DNA of 64,000 nt from Paenibacillus sp. Soil750 (GTDB lineage: Bacteria; Bacillota; Bacilli; Paenibacillales; NBRC-103111), in the NCBI RefSeq assembly GCF_001428045.1, contig NZ_LMSD01000010.1:218544-282543 (forward strand), read 5' to 3'. Below are positions 17,770 through 25,735 of the stretch, one piece after another (position 1 is the first letter of the stretch; each line of letters starts with the position of its first letter). The translations under genes were made by a program, and so were the position numbers. The notes under the pieces were generated by a model. That model saw only the letters and a list, made by a program, of their open reading frames with translations, was not told the origin of the DNA and made no database searches.

Positions 17770-18585
17770 ATGGTCGTAAGGGTCACTAATCGTTTGGTCA
17801 TCGCGCTGCTGGCGATTGCTTTTGCTGTACCGCTCGTGTGGGCTGTCTTTACTTCGTTTACGCCGTCTAGTGAAGTCATTACCCGTGTAAACCCCTTTTC
17901 GGTTCAGCATCCCACCTTCCAAAACTACAAGACAGCTTGGGAAACTATCTCCTTTCTTCGCTATTATTCCAATACGATCATCATTGTACTTGGTGTGCTG
18001 GCTGTACAACTGATTACAGCTACGCTTGCGGCGTACGCTTTTGCCAGATTAAATTTCGTAGGTCGAGGCGTTATGTTCATGCTCTTTCTTGTCCAAATCA
18101 TGATACCGCCTGACATTCTCATTTTTCCGAATTACACGATTATGAAAGAATTGGGCCTGGTTGACACGAAGCTGGCGATCATGCTGCCGTATTGGGCGTC
18201 CTCGTTCAGTGTTTTCTTGCTTAGGCAAACGTTTAAGCAAATCCCAATCGATTTAGACGAAGCTGCGAGGATGGATGGCTGTCGTTGGTGGCAAACGCTT
18301 TGGCACGTATATCTGCCTTCAGCTAAATCGACCTATATCGCGTTTGGCTTAATTTCCGTCAGCGCGCACTGGAACGATTTCATGTGGCCACTCATCATCA
18401 CAAACTCTATCGAAACAAGGCCGCTCACGGTCGGAATTGCGATTTTTGCCCAATCGTTTGAAACAGGCGCGCAATGGGGGACGGTAACGGCGGCTACCGT
18501 GTTGGTCATCCTGCCGCTATTAACGGCATTTTTCGTCTTTCAGCGTCAGTTTGTAGAAAGCTTCATGCATTCGGGTATTAAATAG
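17770..18585 (+). CDS. ABC transporter permease (UgpE/MalG-like)
   Basis: 271-aa membrane permease with six predicted helices and the EAA loop DEAARMDGCRWWQTLWHVYL (about 160-180). AAAGGAG lies 9 bases before the ATG. It follows the first permease by 15 bp and ends the recognisable importer operon. The family is the carbohydrate-uptake type 1 permease; glycerol-3-phosphate is inferred from the operon. The next gene downstream is a very small unrelated frame. Confidence 0.88.
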   Translation: MVVRVTNRLVIALLAIAFAVPLVWAVFTSFTPSSEVITRVNPFSVQHPTFQNYKTAWETISFLRYYSNTIIIVLGVLAVQLITATLAAYAFARLNFVGRGVMFMLFLVQIMIPPDILIFPNYTIMKELGLVDTKLAIMLPYWASSFSVFLLRQTFKQIPIDLDEAARMDGCRWWQTLWHVYLPSAKSTYIAFGLISVSAHWNDFMWPLIITNSIETRPLTVGIAIFAQSFETGAQWGTVTAATVLVILPLLTAFFVFQRQFVESFMHSGIK

Positions 18586-18636
18586 TGATGATGAGCTACA
18601 TTTGCTGGTTGGAAAACAACCAAGAAGCTGATTCAT

Positions 18637-18689
18637 ATCCCTCCTGATTGGTTAAATCTTCCTATAGAGACTTTACAATCAGGAGGGAT
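18637..18689 (+). promoter_or_regulatory. 14-bp perfect inverted repeat sequestering a ribosome site
   Basis: ATCCCTCCTGATTG (18637-18650) and CAATCAGGAGGGAT (18676-18689) are perfectly complementary, with a 25-nt loop. The right arm contains AGGAGGG, the ribosome site of the small frame at 18695. No T run follows, so the hairpin looks like a translational switch rather than a terminator. Confidence 0.6.
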
Positions 18690-18694
18690 GAAGT

Positions 18695-18796
18695 TTGAGT
18701 AAAAAACGCGCAAAGCGCAGACGCACACCTCTAGCCCTTTATCTTGCAGCACTTACGATTACAGTGGCGATTACTAACATAGAAGAAGTGTCCTAG
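18695..18796 (+). CDS. Possible 33-aa basic membrane peptide
   Basis: TTG start six bases after AGGAGGG. The product begins MSKKRAKRRRTPLALYLAAL and ends with NIEEVS: a strongly basic head, one hydrophobic segment (about 13-27) and an acidic tail. This is a plausible single-pass peptide. Its ribosome site lies in one arm of the 14-bp inverted repeat. It has no homologue that I recognise. It could be a real small protein or a by-product of a structured 3' end of the Ugp operon. Confidence 0.4.
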   Translation: MSKKRAKRRRTPLALYLAALTITVAITNIEEVS

Positions 18797-18833
18797 CTTG
18801 TAGCCATTTTCCTTGCGTACTTAGATGAAATAG

Positions 18834-18862
18834 AAAAAAGCCCAATGCATGGGTTTTTTTTG
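18834..18862. terminator. Bidirectional terminator
   Basis: AAAAAAGCCCA, ATGC, then TGGGTTTTTTTT form a symmetric hairpin with A and T runs on both sides. It fits the end of the plus-strand Ugp operon and the end of the minus-strand gene at 18921. Confidence 0.8.
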
Positions 18863-18920
18863 CTATCAGAGCGTTATGGATACGGGGGAGTACTGGCCGC
18901 ATGAATCTTTTTTCCTCAAA

Positions 18921-19526
18921 TTAATCAAATTGAACTTCCTGATCCAAAATGATCTCTTTAGGCGGAGACTCCATCGGGCTGGCATACGGAATTAAGGCAA
19001 AATGTAAGCCCTCTAAGTTGTCAGGTAAACGCGGTGTGACAAGGTAGGTTATTTGGGTTTGTCCGCCGCCGCCCCTTGAGCCATTTCTCATGACACGATA
19101 GAGTTCAGGACCTATTACATCAAGCTGGAGTTGTGGTCGGAAGTTGCCAAAATGCCCGTCCAGTTGAATGAGCTTGATTTCAACATAGACAATACTGCTG
19201 TGTTGATGTTGCATGGTATGTGTCAATGTATAGGAAAAGTCACCGACGACGGTTTTCTTCATGATGGGTACGACGTGCTCTAGATCACCTGGTTCATTCG
19301 GCATGACAGGGTAATGCTCATTCAGACTGTTAAGAAGCCAGTTGATTTGTGGAATTTCAATACCGAATCGCGTTGACCATTCTTGGAGGACTTCCTTTTG
19401 CGGGTAATATCGTCTGCCTTTTGCAATGGATTTGCGCTCCGTTAGCAGTTGCAGAAGCGATTCATCAATTTTCTTCATTTCATCATTGTATTCATTGGGT
19501 ACCAAATGCATTTCGGACCAAGCCAT
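18921..19526 (-). CDS. Uncharacterised protein with chorismate-mutase-like helix
   Basis: About 201 aa, soluble. Residues about 12-50 (NDEMKKIDESLLQLLTERK onward) look like the first helix of AroQ-type chorismate mutases, but the rest (YTLTHTMQHQHSSIVYVEIK, a GGGGQ loop, a Pro-rich C-terminus) does not. An enzymatic role is therefore not claimed. GGAGG stands nine bases before the ATG at 19526; earlier in-frame starts at 19532 and 19559 are worse placed. It is convergent with the Ugp operon and divergent from GH105. Function unknown. Confidence 0.65.
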   Translation of the reverse strand: MAWSEMHLVPNEYNDEMKKIDESLLQLLTERKSIAKGRRYYPQKEVLQEWSTRFGIEIPQINWLLNSLNEHYPVMPNEPGDLEHVVPIMKKTVVGDFSYTLTHTMQHQHSSIVYVEIKLIQLDGHFGNFRPQLQLDVIGPELYRVMRNGSRGGGGQTQITYLVTPRLPDNLEGLHFALIPYASPMESPPKEIILDQEVQFD

Positions 19527-19718
19527 TGTCATGTACCTCCAGTTTCCAATTGTATCCATATAGTATAACGGTTAATGAGAGGTTGGAAAAGTTTTGTGAA
19601 AATCCCATGTATTCTTCTGGACGATTCCCCATGTTTTTGGGACGGAAGCCCAAGCAAGACACGTGCGAATGATGCTACTCTTTAGGTAATCTTTTTATAC
19701 AAAGGAGCTGCCTAAATA

Positions 19719-20768
19719 ATGAATTCGACGTATGCAAATCACGCTAATAAGGTATGGAAAGAAATGATAAAGGATCATTCTGGCGAATGGGGAATGGACA
19801 TTCATCACTGGGACTGGGTGCCTGGTGTAGGTGTGATTGCCATGCTGGAGTATTATGAAGCAACTGGTAAACCTGAAGTATTGGCTTATTTGCAGGAGTG
19901 GGTGAAGCACAATAGTGAAAAAGCGAAAGGCACGAAGGTAATCAATTCGATCGCACCTTATGCTATTTTCCCAGCTTTATACCGGATTACGGATGATGCT
20001 TGGTTCCGAGATGAAGCGAATCGGGTAGCGGAGTGGCTGATTAAGGATACACCACGAACTCGCGAAGATGCCTTTGAGCATACGGTGACGGAAAATGTGG
20101 CGTTCGCTGAACAGGTGTGGGCGGATACGATTTTTATGGCCGTACTATTTCTGGCGCGCACAGCGTCGTTGGTAGGCAATAAGATTTATGCGGAGGAAGC
20201 ATTGAAGCAGGTGCTAATCCACCTTCGATTGCTGCAGGATGAAGAGACGAATGTTCTTTTCCACGGTTGGAACTGCGGATCAGGTAATCATATGTCAGCG
20301 GCGCGATGGACGAGAGCGAATGCTTGGATTGCTGCAGGTATTCCGATGATCGTGAAGGAGATTGATCAGCTTGTTACCATCCCGGATGAGCTTAAGGATC
20401 GATACGGACGCCTAATGTCGGGGCTGCTTGCGTATCAGCAGGAAGACGGACTTTGGAGCACGGTTATGGATCAACCTCATTTTTATCGGGAAGTGTCGGG
20501 CAGTGCTGGAATTGCTTATGGCCTTTTGAAAGGCATGGACCTTGGATTAATCCCTCCTCTAGAAGAAACAGCTGCCGCTGTGGAGCAAGTGGTTACTTCG
20601 ATTGTGCCCTATATTACGGAGGAAGGCATCGTGAGGGGGGTATCTGGCGGGACGCCAGTGATGCCAACCATTCAGGCCTACCAAGATGATATTTCAACGT
20701 ATCCAACGTTATATGGACAAGGTCTAGTGTTGATGCTATTTGCTGAGGTATTGCGAGAGGAGAAGTAA
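19719..20768 (+). CDS. GH105 unsaturated glucuronyl/galacturonyl hydrolase
   Basis: 349-aa (alpha/alpha)6-barrel enzyme, probably cytosolic (no signal peptide), of the YteR/YesR type. It removes the unsaturated uronic acid left at the non-reducing end by lyases acting on pectin-type or glucuronate polymers. Family features: MDIHHWDWVPGVGVIAMLEY near the N-terminus, catalytic Asp in EQVWADTIFM (about D136), and GWNCGSGNHMSAARWTRANAW. AAAGGAG precedes the ATG. The next gene starts three bases after its stop, so the two are cotranscribed and probably act on one substrate. Confidence 0.88.
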   Translation: MNSTYANHANKVWKEMIKDHSGEWGMDIHHWDWVPGVGVIAMLEYYEATGKPEVLAYLQEWVKHNSEKAKGTKVINSIAPYAIFPALYRITDDAWFRDEANRVAEWLIKDTPRTREDAFEHTVTENVAFAEQVWADTIFMAVLFLARTASLVGNKIYAEEALKQVLIHLRLLQDEETNVLFHGWNCGSGNHMSAARWTRANAWIAAGIPMIVKEIDQLVTIPDELKDRYGRLMSGLLAYQQEDGLWSTVMDQPHFYREVSGSAGIAYGLLKGMDLGLIPPLEETAAAVEQVVTSIVPYITEEGIVRGVSGGTPVMPTIQAYQDDISTYPTLYGQGLVLMLFAEVLREEK

Positions 20769-20771
20769 GTT

Positions 20772-22460
20772 ATGAGTAGTGAGGAGCTTTTGGAGGTTAT
20801 TCGAGCGAAGGAATTAAAGTTTGATCAAGCTGTTAAGTTAATTCGAACCCCGCTCATGTCGACGTATCATACGGCACTTAAGCCGGAGACGCATCCAATG
20901 GTGTACGAACTGTATCCATCAACGTGTTATGCCTATGATCTTTTGCGCTATGGCGGTCAGGCGAATAGTCAACGAGCGGCTGATATCCTTGAAGTTGTGC
21001 TGGAGCGGCAAGATAAGGATGCATCGCGAGCTACTTATGGCATTTGGCCCTACTTTTATGAAGAATCGCTGGATGAAATGGATCGCCCAGACTGGAACAT
21101 GGCAGATTTTCAAGGGAAGAAATTGGTTCTTATTTTGAAAAATTATGCAGAATCTCTTCCTGAGGCATTAATCGAACAAATTCGTGAAGCGATCTATCAC
21201 GCTTGCCAAGCAATCATCCGACGAGATGTGGGGCCGCATTATACGAACATTGCGATTATGGGGGCTTTTGTCACGCTGGTTGGCGGTGAGCTGTTGGGCG
21301 ATAACGAGATTCGCAGCTATGGTGAGCAACGGCTGAAGCGATTTCATGTGTTTACGTCAGGGATCGGCACTTTTACCGAGTATAACAGTCCTTGTTATTC
21401 GCCAATTGCGATTGAGGAATTGGATAGCATCTATCAAGAATCGTTCACCACTACGGCCGTAGTTCTTGCTGAGCAATTGTTAGACATTGCGTGGGAGATG
21501 ATTGCGAAGCATTTCCACCCAGCAACTGGGGAATGGAGCGGTCCATATAGTCGGACCTATTACACATTGATGACAGAGCGAGAGAAGCATTTCCTGGGAA
21601 ATGCGCTCAACAAAGAATCGATGGGCATACAATGTCCAGAGAAGTATCATGCTTATTTTAGCTCCAATGCGGAGAGGTATTTCATGGAGCCAACGATGAT
21701 GGCAGCGGAAGCGGGCTTTCAGAATTATGCGACGACGTATCAAAATGAGAAGCTTTCACTTGGAAGCTATACGATCGGCAGTATGTGGAATCAGCGTCGC
21801 AACTTGTTGGGCTTCGTGGATGTTGGTGGGAAGAAAGTGTTCGTGCAGCTGCAATTTCTGAAAGATGGGAAGGACTTCTGCTCTGCTATTTATACGGGCG
21901 TGCAGTCACGCAAACAGGTGCTATTCGGCTTCAATTTGGCGACAGATAATGGCGCTTGGCATCAAGATCTAGATGTCATTAACGGCAAGTTCCAGGCGAA
22001 TGATTTGCGCATTCGGTTGCTGCTCGGCGGGGAATTGGAAGAGCTTGAACTTCCAACTGTTGTGGAAGGGAAAAGTCTGACGACGATGCTCGGAGGAGAT
22101 ACGCAGCTGCGGGTTGAAGCTGTTCTGGAGGAGTCGGACTACGGAGCACTCGAGGTTGCAGTCGAACGCAGTGATGATGAGCTTCATTTGGATTATGTCA
22201 TCTATGCGGGCGAGGAGAGGGCTTTTGATTTCCATGCGATTCAAAAAGCCGTATGGATCTTCGCATTATCACTTGGCGAGGTTGGAGGCACGCTATCTGC
22301 GGTTGATGTTCAGCTCGAGTCCAATTCTGTGACAGCTACAAGAGGTGCTCAGGAGGAGCAGATGTCGATCACTGTGCCGATAGCACCAGGGAAGACATGG
22401 GACTTTTATCGGAATAATCGCGTACAGTTGCCGCAGAATTTGCTTGAAAGCGTGCAGTAA
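20772..22460 (+). CDS. Uncharacterised helical protein cotranscribed with GH105
   Basis: 562 aa, no signal peptide. I do not recognise the family with certainty. The first about 350 residues are helical with aromatic and glycine-rich turns (VGPHYTNIAIMGAFVTLVGG, TEYNSPCYSPIAIEELD, WSGPYSRTYYTLM), as in alpha/alpha-toroid carbohydrate enzymes. The last about 200 are beta-rich. This two-domain plan recalls heparinase-like polysaccharide lyases, and the conserved-looking Asn, Tyr and His could be catalytic, but this is inference. Three bases separate it from the GH105 gene. Role in uronide breakdown likely, reaction unknown. Confidence 0.7.
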   Translation: MSSEELLEVIRAKELKFDQAVKLIRTPLMSTYHTALKPETHPMVYELYPSTCYAYDLLRYGGQANSQRAADILEVVLERQDKDASRATYGIWPYFYEESLDEMDRPDWNMADFQGKKLVLILKNYAESLPEALIEQIREAIYHACQAIIRRDVGPHYTNIAIMGAFVTLVGGELLGDNEIRSYGEQRLKRFHVFTSGIGTFTEYNSPCYSPIAIEELDSIYQESFTTTAVVLAEQLLDIAWEMIAKHFHPATGEWSGPYSRTYYTLMTEREKHFLGNALNKESMGIQCPEKYHAYFSSNAERYFMEPTMMAAEAGFQNYATTYQNEKLSLGSYTIGSMWNQRRNLLGFVDVGGKKVFVQLQFLKDGKDFCSAIYTGVQSRKQVLFGFNLATDNGAWHQDLDVINGKFQANDLRIRLLLGGELEELELPTVVEGKSLTTMLGGDTQLRVEAVLEESDYGALEVAVERSDDELHLDYVIYAGEERAFDFHAIQKAVWIFALSLGEVGGTLSAVDVQLESNSVTATRGAQEEQMSITVPIAPGKTWDFYRNNRVQLPQNLLESVQ

Positions 22461-22509
22461 GCGGGAGTGTATAAGAGGTGCAGGAATGCTTTCCTGCACT
22501 TCTTTTTCT

Positions 22510-22740
22510 GCATGTTCGCAATTTTAACTGGAAAATAGGCTGTTAATTTCGCCGGAGTTGCCACTAATTTCAATTTAGATGGATTATATGTAGGTAATCT
22601 AGCCGAATCGGGCGAAATTGAAGCATTTGGCCGAATTTAACTGCAGGAAATCCAGTTATTTCCTAATTCGAGCGGAATCGAGCCAATTTAGCTTCATTAA
22701 ACCCAGTTATTTGGCAGGAAGGGTGATCGTAACTGGTTGA
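22510..22740. repeat. Degenerate intergenic repeats
   Basis: The gap between 22461 and 22792 holds no gene. It contains several related phrases: TTTTAACTGGAAAATAGG, TTTAACTGCAGGAAATCCAG, AATTTAGCTTCATTAAACCC and CCAGTTATTTGGC, plus two AATCGxGCxxAAT units. Similar words occur at 1-110. I read them as decayed members of a dispersed family; function unknown. Confidence 0.4.
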
Positions 22741-22792
22741 AGGAGGCGTCAATATTTCATCGGAGGCATGTTGCATGTTCGGTTATTTATAA

Positions 22793-23701
22793 CTAGTTAG
22801 ATTTGATGTTTCGTCTAAAAGCCTCAACCCGGTACTGCTTTGGCGTGAGGCTGGTTTCCTTTTTGAACACGTGGAAGAAATGCGACATGTCGCCAAACCC
22901 AACGGCAGCTGAGACTTCCGAGATAGCTATATCGGTCTCCATCAACAATCGCTTCGCTTTATTCAGCCGATATTCAATCAAGAATTGTTTAATCGTCGTT
23001 CCAGTTGTCTCTTTAAACAACGTAAAAAGCTGTGATCTTGAGACCGGGAAACGTGTCACGAGATCTTCAATGTGTAATGGCTCCTGATAATGTGCAATCA
23101 AATAGGAAAGCACATCACCAACGAGATACTGGTCGCCGGTAGTTAGCGTTGTCGTGTTCTCATTTTGTAATCCAAAAGAAAAAAGGAAAAGGTCGGCTAT
23201 ATGCTTCAACACAGCCAATTCATAGCTTCGATCACGCACTGTTAAACAATTCGTCAGCTCGGTGAAGATGGTCTGCACACGATCCAATTGCTGCGTACTC
23301 AAGAAATAGTGACTAGAATCCGGATGACGCTCGGCTAGAAGCCGAGGAATGGATAAATCTGACAGTTTGCAAATGGTGTGCAGTTGATCTAAATAGGACT
23401 CATCAATAGAAAGGACATAACGAGGAAATTCTTTGCAATGTCCATGAAATGGCCGATGAATGACATTCGGATGAATGATCGTAAGGCTGCCTGCATGAAG
23501 CGGATACAAGCGATCACCAACGATATAAGTGCCCGTACCTTGTAAAACCAGATAGATCTCGTATCCGTTATGCGAATGCAGTAACTGCTGCTCCTGCCCC
23601 AGCGGAATTGTCCGAAATTCACAGTGCACGGGATAAGCAGCCAGAAAATGATTCGTATAATCATCGATAGCGAAGTTAATCGGTTCATTTCCCATCCTCA
23701 T
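22793..23701 (-). CDS. AraC family transcriptional regulator
   Basis: 302 aa. N-terminal cupin (about 20-110, with LLHSHNGYEIYLVLQGTGTY) followed by a C-terminal pair of helix-turn-helices (about 205-298: HIEDLVTRFPVSRSQLFTLF and ISEVSAAVGFGDMSHFFHVF). Such regulators usually sense sugars. The ATG overlaps the stop of corA (ATGA), so it is the second gene of a coupled pair. Control of the neighbouring GH105 operon on the other strand is possible but not shown. Confidence 0.88.
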   Translation of the reverse strand: MRMGNEPINFAIDDYTNHFLAAYPVHCEFRTIPLGQEQQLLHSHNGYEIYLVLQGTGTYIVGDRLYPLHAGSLTIIHPNVIHRPFHGHCKEFPRYVLSIDESYLDQLHTICKLSDLSIPRLLAERHPDSSHYFLSTQQLDRVQTIFTELTNCLTVRDRSYELAVLKHIADLFLFSFGLQNENTTTLTTGDQYLVGDVLSYLIAHYQEPLHIEDLVTRFPVSRSQLFTLFKETTGTTIKQFLIEYRLNKAKRLLMETDIAISEVSAAVGFGDMSHFFHVFKKETSLTPKQYRVEAFRRNIKSN

Positions 23702-24648
23702 TTAAACCAGCCCTTCTTCTGGAACCAGGCGAACATGCCTATACCAATGCCAAGCATGATAGCGAGTATGTCGAAATATCCCCAATGCCATTCGAGTTCA
23801 GGCATGTAAGCAAAATTCATCCCATACAGCCCAGCGATAAACGTCAGTGGCATGAAAATCGTCGTAATGACCGTCAATGTCTTCATAATCGTGTTCATTC
23901 GATTCGAGTTGAGCGAGATATAACTATCCCGAATATCCGCTGTAATCTCACGGTTCGAGTCCACCATTTCAGAGAGTTTGAGCAGATGATCGTGAATATC
24001 CGTGAAAAACACGAGGTGCTCACGCACCTGTTCAATGCGATCCGAACTAATGATTCGATACAGCAGGTCACGCATCGGGACGATGGTACGACGTAATTTC
24101 AACAGCTGAGAACGAATTTCAAAAACCTGGTTCATCAACGCATCAATGGCTTCGGCATTTATTTTATTTTCCATATCATCGAGCAGATCCTCAATTTGAT
24201 AGACACTTGGGAAGTACTGATCGACGAGATTATCTAGAACTAAATACGCGGCATGGATTTGCCCCTGATTTCGCAGACTTTCTTGCTGGGACACTCGGGC
24301 CCAAGCATCTTCTATTTCTCGGGATTCATGTAAATGGAAGGTGACGATATAGTTGCTGCCGAGATACATATCCACTTCTTCCGCATCCAGCGTCTTAGGA
24401 TCAATGGCGTGCATGACGAAGAAATGAACGTCTTGATAGTGATCTACTTTCGGTCGTTGCATGAAATGAAAGCAGTCCTCGATAGTAAGGGGATGGAAGT
24501 GGAAATGATCCTTCAGGTTTAAGGCTTCTTTTTCATCTGGATTATAGAAATCAACCCAGTACCACCGAATCGAGGGGGCTGATAATTCCTCAAGAGGGAG
24601 ATCGTGGATCACAGCATAATCGGTTGTGACGGCAAGCGTTCGTATCAT
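23698..24648 (-). CDS. corA: CorA-type magnesium/cobalt transporter
   Basis: 316-aa channel subunit. It has a large cytosolic N-terminal domain with long helices, then two C-terminal membrane helices (about 258-280 and 292-310). The signature YGMNFAYMPE follows the first helix; GMN is the CorA selectivity motif. AGGAG lies seven bases before the ATG. Length and layout are standard. The AraC gene is coupled behind it, an unusual partner. Confidence 0.93.
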   Translation of the reverse strand: MIRTLAVTTDYAVIHDLPLEELSAPSIRWYWVDFYNPDEKEALNLKDHFHFHPLTIEDCFHFMQRPKVDHYQDVHFFVMHAIDPKTLDAEEVDMYLGSNYIVTFHLHESREIEDAWARVSQQESLRNQGQIHAAYLVLDNLVDQYFPSVYQIEDLLDDMENKINAEAIDALMNQVFEIRSQLLKLRRTIVPMRDLLYRIISSDRIEQVREHLVFFTDIHDHLLKLSEMVDSNREITADIRDSYISLNSNRMNTIMKTLTVITTIFMPLTFIAGLYGMNFAYMPELEWHWGYFDILAIMLGIGIGMFAWFQKKGWFK

Positions 24649-24737
24649 ATAGGACTCCTAGCATATCATTTTATCGTAGGCATTTGCTTCATTTTACCAT
24701 ACAATGGAGAAAGATTAGAATGGAAAGAGGGATTGGG

Positions 24738-25484
24738 ATGAAGCTCTCCGTTTGTATGGATGCGCTCTATAAAGGGCGTGATTTTAGGGAAAGTGTGAAT
24801 GAACTGAAGGAGATCGGTTACGATACAATTGAGTTCTGGTCTTGGTGGCAAAAGGATATTGACGTTGTCGCGGATGCTGTGGCTGAAGCGGAAATTTCGA
24901 TTTCAACATTCTGCACGAAGTTCTCGAGTTTGGTTGATCCAACACAGCGTAGTGTCTATCTCGAAGGACTCGTCGAATCGATCGCCGTCGCGAAGCGCTT
25001 GAATTGCACCAAGCTCATTTCGCAAGTAGGACAAGCACTCGAAGGCGTGCCGCGAGAAGCTCAGACGCAATCTCTGATTGAGGGGCTGCGGGCGTGTGTA
25101 CCTATTTTGGAAAAAGAGGGCGTAACGCTGCTGATTGAACCGCTGAATACGCGTGTTAATCATCAAGGGTATTTCTTGGCTTCATCGGAAGAAGCTTTTC
25201 ATATCATCAACCAAGTAGGCAGCCCTTACGTGAAGATCTTGTTCGATATCTACCATCAACAAATCACGGAAGGAAATGTGATTGCTAACATTCGAGAGAA
25301 TATTGGATTGATTGGCCATTTCCATGCGGCAGGTAACCCTGGTAGACATGAACTCGACAATGGTGAGCTCAATTACGAACAAATTTTCAAAGCCATAGAT
25401 GAGACAGGTTTTGAGGGGCATATGGGGCTGGAATATTTCCCATTGGAGGCACCGCAGGTTGGGCTTCGAAAGCTGCTGAAGTGA
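24738..25484 (+). CDS. Hydroxypyruvate isomerase-like TIM-barrel protein
   Basis: 248-aa member of the AP-endonuclease-2/xylose-isomerase-like barrel family. Metal-site phrases are visible: IEFWSWWQKD, LLIEPLNTRVNHQGYFL, LFDIYHQQI, GHFHAAGNPGRHELDNGELN and GLEYFPL. The run GHFHAAGNPGRHEL with DNGELNY is typical of Hyi-type proteins. The ATG follows AAAGAGGGA; longer in-frame starts lack a site. It probably interconverts a small hydroxy-keto sugar. It stands alone between divergent corA and the second C-rich RNA. Confidence 0.82.
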   Translation: MKLSVCMDALYKGRDFRESVNELKEIGYDTIEFWSWWQKDIDVVADAVAEAEISISTFCTKFSSLVDPTQRSVYLEGLVESIAVAKRLNCTKLISQVGQALEGVPREAQTQSLIEGLRACVPILEKEGVTLLIEPLNTRVNHQGYFLASSEEAFHIINQVGSPYVKILFDIYHQQITEGNVIANIRENIGLIGHFHAAGNPGRHELDNGELNYEQIFKAIDETGFEGHMGLEYFPLEAPQVGLRKLLK

Positions 25485-25530
25485 GAAGCATAAGGGAGCG
25501 CGGCTGTCAGGTGTGAAAACGCGAAACATT

Positions 25531-25588
25531 TGTAACACAATTGGAACATTCCTGTTACAGTCCTCTAACATAGAAAGGGTATTATAAT
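25531..25588 (+). promoter_or_regulatory. PhoP-box-like array and -10 of C-rich RNA, copy 2
   Basis: TGTAACA (25531), TGGAACA (25542), TGTTACA (25553) and TCTAACA (25564) start exactly 11 bp apart. All four end in ACA, the clearest array in the window. TATAAT (25583-25588) follows 12 bp later without a -35. This matches the placement of PhoP sites at activated Bacillus promoters (about -25 to -65). Confidence 0.72.
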
Positions 25589-25594
25589 AAACAA

Positions 25595-25652
25595 GACCCC
25601 CTTTTTTAATATAAACTTTGGACCTGGCCCCGTTGGCTAGGTCCCTTTTTTT
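25595..25652 (+). ncRNA. Short C-rich RNA with terminator, copy 2
   Basis: Predicted transcript of about 58 nt: GACCCCC, T6, AATATAAACTTT, then a 10-bp stem (GGACCTGGCC with GGCTAGGTCC, one G-U pair, loop CCGTT) and a T7 run. The 5' part matches copy 1 almost base for base. The terminator stem differs by paired changes, which supports selection on RNA structure. It contains no ATG frame. A trans-acting RNA that pairs with G-rich ribosome sites is the favoured reading. Confidence 0.7.
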
Positions 25653-25735
25653 GTTCTCAAGAAATGAAAAACCTAGGTTCAGTTCCGACAAGGGAGATCA
25701 CCTTGATGGAACCAAATCTAGGTTATGTTTTGTGT

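Noticed and set aside
25182..25691. 169-aa minus-strand frame over the isomerase gene and C-rich RNA
   Set aside because: Antisense to conserved TIM-barrel motifs and to the RNA element; no start signal.
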